Counted from the first letter of the stretch, positions 45,710-55,259 are shown. The stretch: DNA of 64,000 nt from Ignavibacteriota bacterium (GCA_013285425.1 CP053447.1:2486001-2550000), one strand, 5' to 3'. The notes: generated by a model from the letters alone, not told the origin. Program-made: numbers and translations.

Positions 45710-47011
45710 ATGAAACATCTAAAGTTAATTTTATGTTTTTTAATAATATTACTTCTCGAAAGTACTTTACTTGCCCAACCTTATATTTACTTTTCGAAAG
45801 TAATAGATTCAACAGATTCAAATTCGATGTATTGGGACTTAAGCATCAACAAATTTAATTTAAGGAATAATTTAGAAGAACCATTCTTATATAATGCAGA
45901 ATTTATTTCATTTACTTGGGATATTACGCAAACTTGGTTAATACTTGATCATTTATTTTCGTATAGTCATATATATAATTGTTTGGATACACTGAATAAC
46001 TTTGATTTGCCAGCTAAAATAGAAGGTGGAGTATTTCCTGTTTTGTATTCAAAAGAGAAAAATTGTCTATATATAACTGGAGTTTCAGAGGACAAACTTA
46101 AAATGTTTGAGTTCAACGTTAATACAAAAGATTTTACACAATCATTTGAAGAATTTCCACAAATCATTCATAATAATAAAGAGGGAATGTTTTTTTCCTT
46201 AAGTGAAGAAAAAATTTATGTACCAGTTCTTGATACAAATTATTCTGGTATGGGAAAATTGTTAATTTATTCTACAACGAGTAAACATATATTGTCCATT
46301 AGCGATTTATCTGTATACGGTTATCCTAATGCAAATGGATATATTTTATATAGAGGGAAAGATGGAACTGCAGTAATTCTCTCTTATTTTCATAATATAA
46401 CTAAAGATAGTTATTTCAGAGTTTACAATTTTGATTCAGATTTGGGATCAAATTTTATTAAATATCAAGGATTTGCTGATCCATATTATACAAATAAAGG
46501 TAAGTATTTAATACTTGCAAATATATATGATAGTCTTAACGCGTACTCAGGTAGATTAGATATTTATGATGTTGGTACCGGGGAACATATTAAAAATATC
46601 TTTTTGCCTTCAGGAGGTGAAGTATACACTTTTGATGAATTCCTGAACAATGTTTACTACGTAAAAGATATTGAGTTACCAACTCGGCAAGTATGGAACT
46701 TAGATATGGATTCTATTTTTAATGTTCTAGAACTAACAAACTTAAATCCAAATTCAGTTAATATAAATTCAAACTCGTTTACTTTAACCGTTAATGGAAA
46801 AGGATTTGATACGGTTTCAACAGTTTATTTTAACGGACAACCAAGGGCAACAACATTTGTATCCGATAGTGTGATAACTGCTGAGATATTATCTTCAGAT
46901 GTAATAGCAGTTGGTTCTTTTCCAGTTTGGGTTAAAGACAAATATTCGATTTCTGATACTTTGCAGTTTAGTGTAATGCAAGTCAGGATAAACAGCAGGA
47001 TATCGGAGTAA
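45710..47011 (+). CDS. Exported beta-propeller-like/TIG partner protein
   Basis: A 433-residue protein with signal peptide MKHLKLILCFLIILLLESTLLAQ followed by PYIYF. Propeller-like repeats (NGYILYRGKDGTAVILSYFH; GRLDIYDVGTGEHIKNIFLP) and a TIG domain (NGKGFDTVSTVYFNG). The last residues RINSRISE come from the same deletion junction as in the 34847 gene. From the stretch VYYVKDIELPTRQVWNLDMD onward it is almost identical in DNA to the 31053 gene. It is the partner of the broken orphan lysozyme cassette. Confidence 0.68.
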   Translation: MKHLKLILCFLIILLLESTLLAQPYIYFSKVIDSTDSNSMYWDLSINKFNLRNNLEEPFLYNAEFISFTWDITQTWLILDHLFSYSHIYNCLDTLNNFDLPAKIEGGVFPVLYSKEKNCLYITGVSEDKLKMFEFNVNTKDFTQSFEEFPQIIHNNKEGMFFSLSEEKIYVPVLDTNYSGMGKLLIYSTTSKHILSISDLSVYGYPNANGYILYRGKDGTAVILSYFHNITKDSYFRVYNFDSDLGSNFIKYQGFADPYYTNKGKYLILANIYDSLNAYSGRLDIYDVGTGEHIKNIFLPSGGEVYTFDEFLNNVYYVKDIELPTRQVWNLDMDSIFNVLELTNLNPNSVNINSNSFTLTVNGKGFDTVSTVYFNGQPRATTFVSDSVITAEILSSDVIAVGSFPVWVKDKYSISDTLQFSVMQVRINSRISE

Positions 47012-47442
47012 ATAATTTAGTAGAGATTCAATTACCGTAATAAATATTAATTAAGAATTGAAACACATTGATTACACCTAACTGCACAAATAGAAAAGAT
47101 CAGTTTAATCTGTTCAATCCGTGTTCCAATCAGCGAAAGCTGCAAGGAGTTACAGGATCAAGAAGAAAAAACGCGGTGTTTTTCATTGAAAAAAATCTTC
47201 TTTAGACAAAGCGTTTCATAGAAGAAAACAATGCAGCAATGCAGCAATGAAACAATCAATACTTAACTACCAGCAAATAAAATCATTAACAACAGCTCTT
47301 GACAAAAGGGAAAAATAATTTTAGGTTATCAGCGGGAATAAAAACCTCCAAGCACTGCGGATAAAATTCCAAAGAAAAAAGAACAGTCAGCTTAAAACAG
47401 TGGAGTAAAACTTTATGATAAAAAGTTTAGAAAAAAAATCAC
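47012..47442 (+). repeat. Trailer repeat plus full leader repeat
   Basis: About 47055-47155 is the trailer and about 47228-47414 the leader. The leader ATG is at 47415, 28 nt before the TTG of the effector frame and out of frame with it. Confidence 0.8.
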
Positions 47443-49452
47443 TTGACAAGCACACAAAAAACAATAGCTTTCGTTTCTCGTTTCTTGCTTTTACTTTTCA
47501 CCTCTTGCGTCTTGCTTCTAGCTTCTAACCTATCCGCCCAGGTAATAATAAAAGAAAGAGTGAAGATAGACCCGCAAAAGCAATTGAAAGGTGAAAATCC
47601 AGTATTTTCATTTCCTGATACACTTAATAATGGTTCTGGTAATAAATCAATTTCTAATAGTCCACAGTATCAACCTGATAACCTGCAATCAACATTTCCT
47701 TTACCTGAAGGCGGGCGAGTAACTGTTGAAATATTATATAGTGATGCAGCAGAAAATTCACAGATAAATCTTGAACTAAGGCAGCCAAATCAAGAAACAC
47801 TTTTAGAATATGCGAATCATAACCCAGGTTTCACCTGGGTATCACCAGATTATTTTACAAATACAAATTTTGAAATTGGTATTTATTGGTATTGGGAAAA
47901 TGAAGGAACGCTGTATCAGGGGGTTGAAGCCGGTGTAGAGGTTTCATCTCTGGGTTCTGATGAATATTATATAGGATTTGAAGCTGCTGGTGATGATTGG
48001 GATTATAATGAACTTGTAGTAAGAGTAAAAATTGAAACCTACTTGCCTATTGTATTTATCGATCCTTCAAATATTTCAACAGGAGAAACAGCAACGGTTT
48101 CTGTTAAAAAACAATTTTATGATGGAAGGATTGAAGACTTTGATGCAGGACAATTATTCGAGTTCGGAATGATGGAAGGATGCACTGCAGGTGCACTGAT
48201 TAGTGGTACAGATACTTCGAATTATTTTAATGGTGTACCGCAGCCAGTAACTTTTTTAGCTGCTGATAGTTTAGAGAATGAAGAAGAAACTGTAAAAATA
48301 GGAGTTGGAGTAGTAGAGCAAAACCCAACAGCAAAGTTTCAAGTAAAAACAAATCCTCTGGCTAAATCAAAAAATCACAATATTAAGGTAAATGGTAAAA
48401 ATGATGATACAAAGATTGATGAAACAAAAATAAATTCTATTATCATCGGAAGTTGTTTTGGTGGTGATTTCAATTCCGATAAAAGAGGAGATGAAAATCT
48501 TGTGGTGGTGGGAAATGAGTGTGATGAGGAAATTGTTGTTTGTGATAGCTTTGAACCTCAGAAATTTGATGATCCTGGAGTTGGAAAAATTGAAAAACTT
48601 ATTTCAAATGCTCCTTGGAACTGGATTGATCCAGTTACAAAAACACCTAAAAATACAGATGCGGGAGAAGGATGCAATAGAGGTAAATCAAGCACTGATG
48701 TCGGATTAACATATGTGATGAGTGAAATTGGCCCCTTTTCACAAAGCACTCCATCAGTAATTTACCAATTATCTGAGGATATTATCATTGAAGCTTGTCT
48801 AGATGATCGTAATCCAAATGAAAAGCTTTGGAGATTTAAAATTAAAAATGTTAGAGTTCCAATTTTTGTAGATGTGTGTAGTACATTTATTTCAAATAGA
48901 AATTTTATTGATTTAGGAGATGCTACAGATTTTTCCCTCCTTGGAAGTCATATAACAAATTGTATTGAATTTAGAAAAGTATTAGCTGACCTAGATTGGG
49001 AAATCAGTGGAGGGGACTATTCTTTCCCCTGTGTAATTCGCACTTCGAAATACTTGTTTAGCACAGCGATCAGAGAACATGAGGAAAAACATTTTCAGGA
49101 TAAAACATATTACATCAAAAAGGAATTAGATGAGAATACTTTATTACAATTACAGCAGATGACAAGAAAAAAAGATGATTATCCTTGTCCAGAGGCAGTT
49201 TTAGGTCCCGATAATAGCGGTAAAACAAAAAGAGAGCTTTTTAAATCTTTAATATCAGCCCGAATTATTAAAGGAGCCAATATTGATTTACATATGGGCA
49301 CTAGCCCGGTACCTTGTGGTATTCCGCCTTCGATGCCTGTTTACTTTCAATTTAATTCAGAATTAGAAGCAAACAAATCTACCAAGAAATTCGTTCTCGC
49401 ATCCTTATTTGGGGGAAAATGCAATCTTGGTATGATCCGATGCATAAGTTGA
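47443..49452 (+). CDS. Secreted modular effector-like protein with HExxH C-terminal domain
   Basis: A 669-residue protein in the frame from TTG 47443. The first 340 residues are nearly identical to the lysozyme-type effector at 28944: signal peptide, DUF4114-like FEAAGDDWDYNELVVRV, and Ig-like FIDPSNISTGETATVSV. Differences begin just after GSCFGGDFNSDKRGD. The junction GDENLVVVGNEC is at about 350-361. The variable C-terminus has REHEEKHFQD with H546-E547-E-K-H550 and is cysteine-rich (VVCDSF, VDVCSTF). It is likely a zinc metallopeptidase acting outside the cytoplasm. A helical-repeat partner follows after 28 bp. Confidence 0.7.
   Translation: MTSTQKTIAFVSRFLLLLFTSCVLLLASNLSAQVIIKERVKIDPQKQLKGENPVFSFPDTLNNGSGNKSISNSPQYQPDNLQSTFPLPEGGRVTVEILYSDAAENSQINLELRQPNQETLLEYANHNPGFTWVSPDYFTNTNFEIGIYWYWENEGTLYQGVEAGVEVSSLGSDEYYIGFEAAGDDWDYNELVVRVKIETYLPIVFIDPSNISTGETATVSVKKQFYDGRIEDFDAGQLFEFGMMEGCTAGALISGTDTSNYFNGVPQPVTFLAADSLENEEETVKIGVGVVEQNPTAKFQVKTNPLAKSKNHNIKVNGKNDDTKIDETKINSIIIGSCFGGDFNSDKRGDENLVVVGNECDEEIVVCDSFEPQKFDDPGVGKIEKLISNAPWNWIDPVTKTPKNTDAGEGCNRGKSSTDVGLTYVMSEIGPFSQSTPSVIYQLSEDIIIEACLDDRNPNEKLWRFKIKNVRVPIFVDVCSTFISNRNFIDLGDATDFSLLGSHITNCIEFRKVLADLDWEISGGDYSFPCVIRTSKYLFSTAIREHEEKHFQDKTYYIKKELDENTLLQLQQMTRKKDDYPCPEAVLGPDNSGKTKRELFKSLISARIIKGANIDLHMGTSPVPCGIPPSMPVYFQFNSELEANKSTKKFVLASLFGGKCNLGMIRCIS
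47473..47486 (+). repeat. Heptanucleotide site, GTTTCTC x1 plus GTTTCTT
   Basis: Same position in the signal-peptide region as the four-unit tract at 28974. The difference is three units (21 bp), so the frame is the same. Confidence 0.85.
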
Positions 49453-49480
49453 ATTGTTTAGGAATTAATTAGGAGAAAAA

Positions 49481-50746
49481 ATGAAAAAAATAAAAATACT
49501 TATAATTGTTTTTTTATGTTATAATGCTTACCCTCAATCATTGTGGCAGATAAGTAAACCAAGCAACGAATTAATTAATGCTATAAAAGATACATCAATT
49601 AATCATCTCAAATCAATTTTACTAAACCAGAATTCAAATGGGTATGAATATTCTGCGGCTGCAAATTATTTGGCTTACTATTACAAAGATTCAGAGAAAC
49701 AATTTCTTCTTGATAATCTACAAACAACTATTCCCTCAGATAGCTTAAGTATTGAATATTTAATTAACGTTGAGAAATTTTTTTCTGATCAAATTATCAA
49801 AGGATATTTAGGTGATTATTCAGCTATTTCTGGTTTACAAACGATTATAAATTTAATGAATTATAAAGTTGATAAAATAATAGCTGACAGGTATTTATCT
49901 GAGGCTGGCATCTATAATAATTTTGATTTGATAAAAAATGCTTTTTTGGACTCAAATTATAGAGTTTATTCACTTCAGGGTTTAAGGACTTATGCTAATA
50001 ATCCACAATACAGAAGTGAAGTGATTTCTTTACTGAGCGAAGCTATCATAAATTCATCAAATGCAAATGAACTATCAAATTATACTTATGATCTTTTTTG
50101 GATTGATCATGATTTGACTATTGAATTGTTAGATCAGAAATTTAAGGAATTTAGTGGTTGGGATAGACAAAGTCTCTTTATTGATTTATATAAATTTGAT
50201 CCCATTAACCAACCGAGAAGGAGTATGTGGGCTATTCCATTAGAACCTGATGAAAACTTACGTGCCTATTATATACCTTTTTATCCGAGTATTGAATCGG
50301 GTATATATCCAAAAGTTTATTTACAACCTTACTGGATTAATTTTTTGAAGAGTTGGTATCAGACTGAAAGTTCAGCAAGTATTAAAGATGATATTGTCTG
50401 GTTTGTCCATGACTTCAAACCATTGATCATTAGTATTGATTCGAATATTACAACAATTGATCAAGTTGAATATCTAAATCAGCAAGTAGATAGTGTTTAC
50501 AAATATACGTGGCTCGGTGATTTATTTTTTGCTACCGATTTAAAAAACATTTTAGCAATAGCAAAAACAAATTTACAAAACGGAGATTCACTCGCTTGCA
50601 GAGTTCAGGTAAAAGCATTCCAGGATTTGGTGGATAATGTTTATAAAGACTCACTTAAATCAAATCCGCGTTTTGTAACAATAGAGGGCTGGAAATTCCT
50701 CTACTGGAATGCACAGTATATTTTAGACAGGTTACCAAAACCTTAA
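49481..50746 (+). CDS. Exported helical-repeat partner protein with FIMAH-like C-terminus
   Basis: A 421-residue protein with an AGGAG ribosome binding site and signal peptide MKKIKILIIVFLCYNAYPQ. Helical repeats make up most of the body, with little similarity to the other partners at the N-terminus. From YTWLGDLFFATDLKNIL to the end (WKFLYWNAQYILDRLPKP) it is almost identical to the 32893 and 54024 genes. Probably periplasmic. It follows the HEEKH effector and is the candidate inhibitor or immunity protein for it. Confidence 0.67.
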   Translation: MKKIKILIIVFLCYNAYPQSLWQISKPSNELINAIKDTSINHLKSILLNQNSNGYEYSAAANYLAYYYKDSEKQFLLDNLQTTIPSDSLSIEYLINVEKFFSDQIIKGYLGDYSAISGLQTIINLMNYKVDKIIADRYLSEAGIYNNFDLIKNAFLDSNYRVYSLQGLRTYANNPQYRSEVISLLSEAIINSSNANELSNYTYDLFWIDHDLTIELLDQKFKEFSGWDRQSLFIDLYKFDPINQPRRSMWAIPLEPDENLRAYYIPFYPSIESGIYPKVYLQPYWINFLKSWYQTESSASIKDDIVWFVHDFKPLIISIDSNITTIDQVEYLNQQVDSVYKYTWLGDLFFATDLKNILAIAKTNLQNGDSLACRVQVKAFQDLVDNVYKDSLKSNPRFVTIEGWKFLYWNAQYILDRLPKP

Positions 50747-51117
50747 GCACAGTTTCCAAACCAATAAATATCACTTTGCGAACTCTGCGAAAGACTTAGC
50801 GATCTCTGCGTGAAACAAGGTTCAGAGCCTCTGAGGTGGAATAGAAATCTTTTTCTTACACCGAGAGCCTCAGAGAATACACAGAGTTGCACAGAGAAGA
50901 AAACAATGCAGCAATACTACAATGGAACAATTATTACTTAACTACCAGCAAATAAAATAATTAACAACAGCTCTTGACAAAAGGGAAAAATAATTTTAGG
51001 TTATCAGCGGGAATAAAAACCTCCAAGCACTGCGGATAAAATTCCAAAGAAAAAAGAACAGTCAGCTTAAAACAGTGGAGTAAAACTTTATGATAAAAAG
51101 TTTAGAAAAAAAATCAC
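50747..51117 (+). repeat. Different intergenic repeat followed by full leader repeat
   Basis: About 50770-50900 resembles a common bacterial interspersed repeat (CTCTGCGAAAGACTTAGCG, CTCTGCGTGAAAC, AGAGCCTCAGAGAATACAC) and replaces the usual trailer. From about 50903 the full leader follows, with its ATG at 51090, 28 nt before and out of frame with the effector's TTG. Confidence 0.75.
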
Positions 51118-54009
51118 TTGACAAGCACACAAAAAACAATAGCTTTCGTTTCTCGTTTCTTGCTTTTACTTTTCACCTCTTGCGTCTTGCTTCTAGCTCC
51201 TAACCTATCCGCCCAGGTAATAATAAAAGAAAGAGTTGAGATATATCCTGAAGCATCAACTCAACTCTACTATCCGGCCGCAACATTTGAACCCTGTGGT
51301 TTATATCCGGTAGTCAGCAATCAACAATATGTTTATAGCTGTTCCGCGTTTCCAGTTGAGCCTTATCAGCAGTTGTTTCCATATCAGAGCAGCAGTGGAT
51401 TGCAATTTAGTGCTGGCAGTATTTACGAAATTGAAATAACAGAAGGAATTGATTATGCATATATGGAAAGAATTGCATATACCGATTCACTTGGCAACTT
51501 CTATGAAGCGGAGTATTTGGGGAGCCTGATTACAGGTTTGCCCGGATACCTGCTTTCAGGAACAGGAAAATATCAGGGCTGGCAGCCAACTGGCACATTT
51601 CTAAGAGAAAATTCCACAAACTACTATATACATTTTGATAATTATTCTTTACAGCAAACAAGTGTAACAGTACGTATAACCAATCTTAATACACAGGAAA
51701 CCACATATTGGAAAACAGTAATAGTTAATCCTCAGCTCCAGATAGTCAATCAGCAGTATGAAAACGACACACTGCTTCATTATTATAGCAAAGATGTATC
51801 GCTTCAATTATATAATATAAATTCTGCTGGATGTCAGCATCCAGGCTATGGTGGATGCCCCCCGGATAACGTAAGATTTAATATTGAAATTGTAGAAGGA
51901 CAACAATACGGTAATATAAAAAATGGACTAACCGGAGATTTCTCCACTTCCTTTACAGGAATTCCTTACAATGAACTTTACACATTCACCTATTATGCAA
52001 ACGGCTTGCAGCCAGAAGACTCAGCGGTAGTAAGAATAAGACACTCAAGCAACGATGCAGATATAACACCAATTGAATTCAGCTTTGTTGTAAAAAGAAA
52101 TACCATACCACCACCATCAGAAGGAGGTAGTATCTATGTAAAAATGGATAAGAATGTAGTAATTCCTGGCGATACAGTAAATGTACAGCTAAGATTGATA
52201 GATGAAACTGGAGATACGGTTGATTTTTTAGCAATGCAGAGCTTCAGTGTGGATCTTGCAGAAGGTGCTGAATATGGAACGATACTCGATATTATAACAG
52301 AAGACACATCAGATTCATTTGCAGATATAGGAAATATGTTTAAGATAATAATTGAAGACCAGATTACACCTCAGCAAGCAAAAATAATAGTAGTTGCTCA
52401 AACTGATTTGATGATATGGTCAAGGCCTGTAAGTATAAACAATAAAACTAAAGAAAAAGAACATACCGCCGATATAGTACATAACGGAGGAGGAACAACG
52501 CCCGATATAATAATTATTGGTGATCACCTTATGGGGGTTGGTGAAATAACAATTACAAAAAGTCCGATTATAGTGGAGATATTACCTGCAGTAATAAATG
52601 CGGGTGATACTGCACAAATAATACCTAAGAAACTTAATTCAGATGGAACAACTACAGCATTCGACAGTCTGCAGAGCTTTGAGATAGGGATGCTTGAAGG
52701 CTGCGAAGCCGGGCAGATACTTTTTGGTGATGAGTTAGCGCCGTATTTTAATAATATTACACAGCCGATTTATTTTGTTGCAGACAGTAATTTAACCGAG
52801 ACCGACACAGTGAAAATCAGAGTTGGATTGATAGAGGGAAGTGCTAGCCGACCAGTTAAGACAAACGGTATGGATGAAGAAACCTTAGTCTTAAATAAAA
52901 ATAAATCCACACAGCAAAAACCACTCAAGGAAAACACAGCAGCTTATTGTTTTATTGGAGAGATTGATTTACCAAAAACAGGCGATGGTATTCTGGTGGT
53001 GGGAAATGAGTGTGGTTCCGGAGCACCAATTTGTAATACGAATGTTGAAGCACCATTAAGCTTTAAAGAGGATGTTGTAGAGTGGACAGGAAATTATGTT
53101 TTTTATAAAGAAGGGTATTACCCAGATACTCTTAAAATAACTTCTGGTGGTCTAACTTATTTTTTACGGGATGGAGAATTTAAATTAATTCCGACAACTG
53201 CTCCTAGTAGGGATAAGATATATGCAATACCTCTTTCAGGATCATTTTATGGTCTATATGAAATTGAAACTTGTTTCAATAAAAAATTAAATAACGGTAA
53301 GGGTGCATATCAATATACCTTTAAATCAATAAGCGAAACTGATAATTTTATTCATAAACCAATAATAATACAGATTTATGATTATAGTAATGATCCATAT
53401 GAGATGAAATCAGAAAGTGATTTAGCGACAATATCTTTTGATAAGACTTGTGAGGCAATAATAGATTTTGAATACCAGCGTTATCGTGCATCATCAAATG
53501 CAGATAATTTTTTTGACAAGTATAATGTGCTATATGGGATTGTGGATGCATATTGGGAACACGAAAAATATCATAAAAGAGATGCAATGAGGTTTCTAAA
53601 TAGTAACTATGATAAGAAAAAATTAAAAATCCTAAAGCCTGATGGAATGCCAGTTTCGAAAACACTTAAAGGTCACTTTAATACTACTTTTGCTTGTGAT
53701 GAGGATATAAAATCTTTCAATGAAGCTAAAATTAAGGGGGAAGAGTATATTAAAAGTGCATTGAAAGAGTATCAAAAATTTTTTGAAGAAAAGTGGTTGA
53801 AGGGTGATGTTTATATTTATGAACATAAAAAGTGGTACAATGAGACTGAATTATATGCCCACTGGAGTGAAAGTGTCCAGACAAAAATTTCGAGGTATCA
53901 ATCATTATTGGCTTCACGCCCAGGGTACAATCCCACACAATGTGAAGTAGAATTAAAAGAAATCAGAAAATTATGGGAGCCTTTTAAAAAATATAGAAAT
54001 TCCCTTTAA
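51118..54009 (+). CDS. Long secreted modular effector-like protein with HExxH C-terminal domain
   Basis: A 963-residue protein in the frame from TTG 51118, the largest of the locus. The signal peptide is the same as in its paralogues. Several Ig-like domains follow (GSIYVKMDKNVVIPGDTVNV; SPIIVEILPAVINAGDTAQI, the latter corresponding to the FIDPSNISTGET module). The junction QQKPLKENTAAYCFIGEIDL to GDGILVVGNEC ends at about 632. The variable C-terminus has AYWEHEKYHKRDA with H815-E816-K-Y-H819. NETELYAHWSE near 910 gives a possible third zinc ligand in the gluzincin style. A helical-repeat partner follows after 14 bp. Confidence 0.7.
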   Translation: MTSTQKTIAFVSRFLLLLFTSCVLLLAPNLSAQVIIKERVEIYPEASTQLYYPAATFEPCGLYPVVSNQQYVYSCSAFPVEPYQQLFPYQSSSGLQFSAGSIYEIEITEGIDYAYMERIAYTDSLGNFYEAEYLGSLITGLPGYLLSGTGKYQGWQPTGTFLRENSTNYYIHFDNYSLQQTSVTVRITNLNTQETTYWKTVIVNPQLQIVNQQYENDTLLHYYSKDVSLQLYNINSAGCQHPGYGGCPPDNVRFNIEIVEGQQYGNIKNGLTGDFSTSFTGIPYNELYTFTYYANGLQPEDSAVVRIRHSSNDADITPIEFSFVVKRNTIPPPSEGGSIYVKMDKNVVIPGDTVNVQLRLIDETGDTVDFLAMQSFSVDLAEGAEYGTILDIITEDTSDSFADIGNMFKIIIEDQITPQQAKIIVVAQTDLMIWSRPVSINNKTKEKEHTADIVHNGGGTTPDIIIIGDHLMGVGEITITKSPIIVEILPAVINAGDTAQIIPKKLNSDGTTTAFDSLQSFEIGMLEGCEAGQILFGDELAPYFNNITQPIYFVADSNLTETDTVKIRVGLIEGSASRPVKTNGMDEETLVLNKNKSTQQKPLKENTAAYCFIGEIDLPKTGDGILVVGNECGSGAPICNTNVEAPLSFKEDVVEWTGNYVFYKEGYYPDTLKITSGGLTYFLRDGEFKLIPTTAPSRDKIYAIPLSGSFYGLYEIETCFNKKLNNGKGAYQYTFKSISETDNFIHKPIIIQIYDYSNDPYEMKSESDLATISFDKTCEAIIDFEYQRYRASSNADNFFDKYNVLYGIVDAYWEHEKYHKRDAMRFLNSNYDKKKLKILKPDGMPVSKTLKGHFNTTFACDEDIKSFNEAKIKGEEYIKSALKEYQKFFEEKWLKGDVYIYEHKKWYNETELYAHWSESVQTKISRYQSLLASRPGYNPTQCEVELKEIRKLWEPFKKYRNSL
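51148..51161 (+). repeat. Heptanucleotide site, GTTTCTC x1 plus GTTTCTT
   Basis: Same state as 47473. Third full effector gene carrying the unit at the same place. Confidence 0.85.
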
Positions 54010-54023
54010 TATTGGAGAACACA

Positions 54024-55259
54024 ATGAAGATATTTATAACAGTAATTGCTTTATTTATCATTAACTCTAACACTTTCTCTCAGGAATTTACCCAAGAAGA
54101 AATAGATATATATATATCCGAATTAAGCAATTCAGATAAAAACCATTTTACCCCCATATACTATTTTATTAAACACAATGTAGTAGAAGCTTTACCAACA
54201 ATTGAACAATATTTTTGGCAGCAGAGTTGCGAAAATCAACAGTATTTTTTAGATGGACTATATTTTTTAGGTTCTTCACTAACTCATCAATATACTCTTG
54301 CGCTTTTTGACTCTCTGAGTAAACCTCAAAAAGAGAAATATGATTCAACCGAAAAATATAATTGGTTTGATTGTCACGATGTTTTAAGTGCTAAAGTTGA
54401 TTGTATAAAAATATTATATTCTTTAGGCGATTACTCAAAAACAAATGAAGTGTTTGAATTAATAGAGAGAGATAATGAGGAAGGTGTAGTTCCAAATTCT
54501 GGTATTCATTTATTAACATTTATAATAAGGTATAGGCCTGATTTAAAGGAACAGGCGAAGCAAGAATTAATGAAAGTAATAAGCACGGCAACAGATGATA
54601 GAGCAATGTTTTCATACTCTTTATCCCTTTCTTCAGCATTTGATGAGGAAGAAATACCAGAAATAATTCAAATATTTAAGAATTCTTCAAGCCCGCAGGT
54701 AAAAAGGGCACTTATGGAATTTTATTTTAGTAGATATGAAGATAAATTTGACTTAAATGGCTTGGTTAAAGAATCCCTTTTAACAGAACCTAATGGAGAA
54801 TTAAGATTGTTTTATGTTAAGGTACTATTATTAGGATTTGCAACACCATCTGACTATGAGTTTATAAAGAATTACTATCAGAATGAAAATAACGATACAA
54901 TTAAGTCGTTAATACAATATGAGATTAATTCATTTATACCAGCACCCATTGATACTGCTTATTTTGTAATTGATTTATTGAATAATTTAACGAATTATAT
55001 TGATAGTGTTTATTCATACAATTGGCTCGGCGATTTAACATTCTCAAACGAGTTAAAAAACATTTTAACAATAGCCAAAACAAACTTACAAAACGGAGAT
55101 TCACTCGCTTGCAGAGTTCAAGTAAAAGCATTTCAGGATTTGGTGGATAATGTTTGTAAGGACTCACTAAATACAGACCCGCGTTTTGTAACAATTGAAG
55201 GCTGGAAATTTCTTTACTGGAATGCACAATATATTTTAGACAGGTTATCAAAACCCTAA
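54024..55259 (+). CDS. Exported helical-repeat partner protein with FIMAH-like C-terminus
   Basis: 411 residues from the ATG at 54024, which follows GGAG by a proper distance; a TTG at 54012 is less likely. Signal peptide MKIFITVIALFIINSNTFSQ. HEAT-like helical body (NVVEALPTIEQYFWQQSCENQ; SSSPQVKRALMEFYF). The conserved last 85 residues (YNWLGDLTFSNELKNIL... YILDRLSKP) are shared with 32893 and 49481. Partner of the HEKYH effector and last gene of the array. Confidence 0.67.
   Translation: MKIFITVIALFIINSNTFSQEFTQEEIDIYISELSNSDKNHFTPIYYFIKHNVVEALPTIEQYFWQQSCENQQYFLDGLYFLGSSLTHQYTLALFDSLSKPQKEKYDSTEKYNWFDCHDVLSAKVDCIKILYSLGDYSKTNEVFELIERDNEEGVVPNSGIHLLTFIIRYRPDLKEQAKQELMKVISTATDDRAMFSYSLSLSSAFDEEEIPEIIQIFKNSSSPQVKRALMEFYFSRYEDKFDLNGLVKESLLTEPNGELRLFYVKVLLLGFATPSDYEFIKNYYQNENNDTIKSLIQYEINSFIPAPIDTAYFVIDLLNNLTNYIDSVYSYNWLGDLTFSNELKNILTIAKTNLQNGDSLACRVQVKAFQDLVDNVCKDSLNTDPRFVTIEGWKFLYWNAQYILDRLSKP

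Noticed and set aside
50770..50900. tRNA or structured RNA in the CTCTGCG-rich stretch
   Set aside because: No cloverleaf can be drawn; it resembles a common interspersed repeat of short words.
28944..55259. Effectors as T9SS cargo
   Set aside because: None of them has a type IX C-terminal sorting domain like that of the 6713-7999 gene; their C-termini are the variable domains.
28944..55259. Classical Rhs, CdiA or VgrG toxin locus
   Set aside because: No RHS/YD repeats, no filamentous haemagglutinin or VENN region, no VgrG/PAAR sequence; only the logic is similar.
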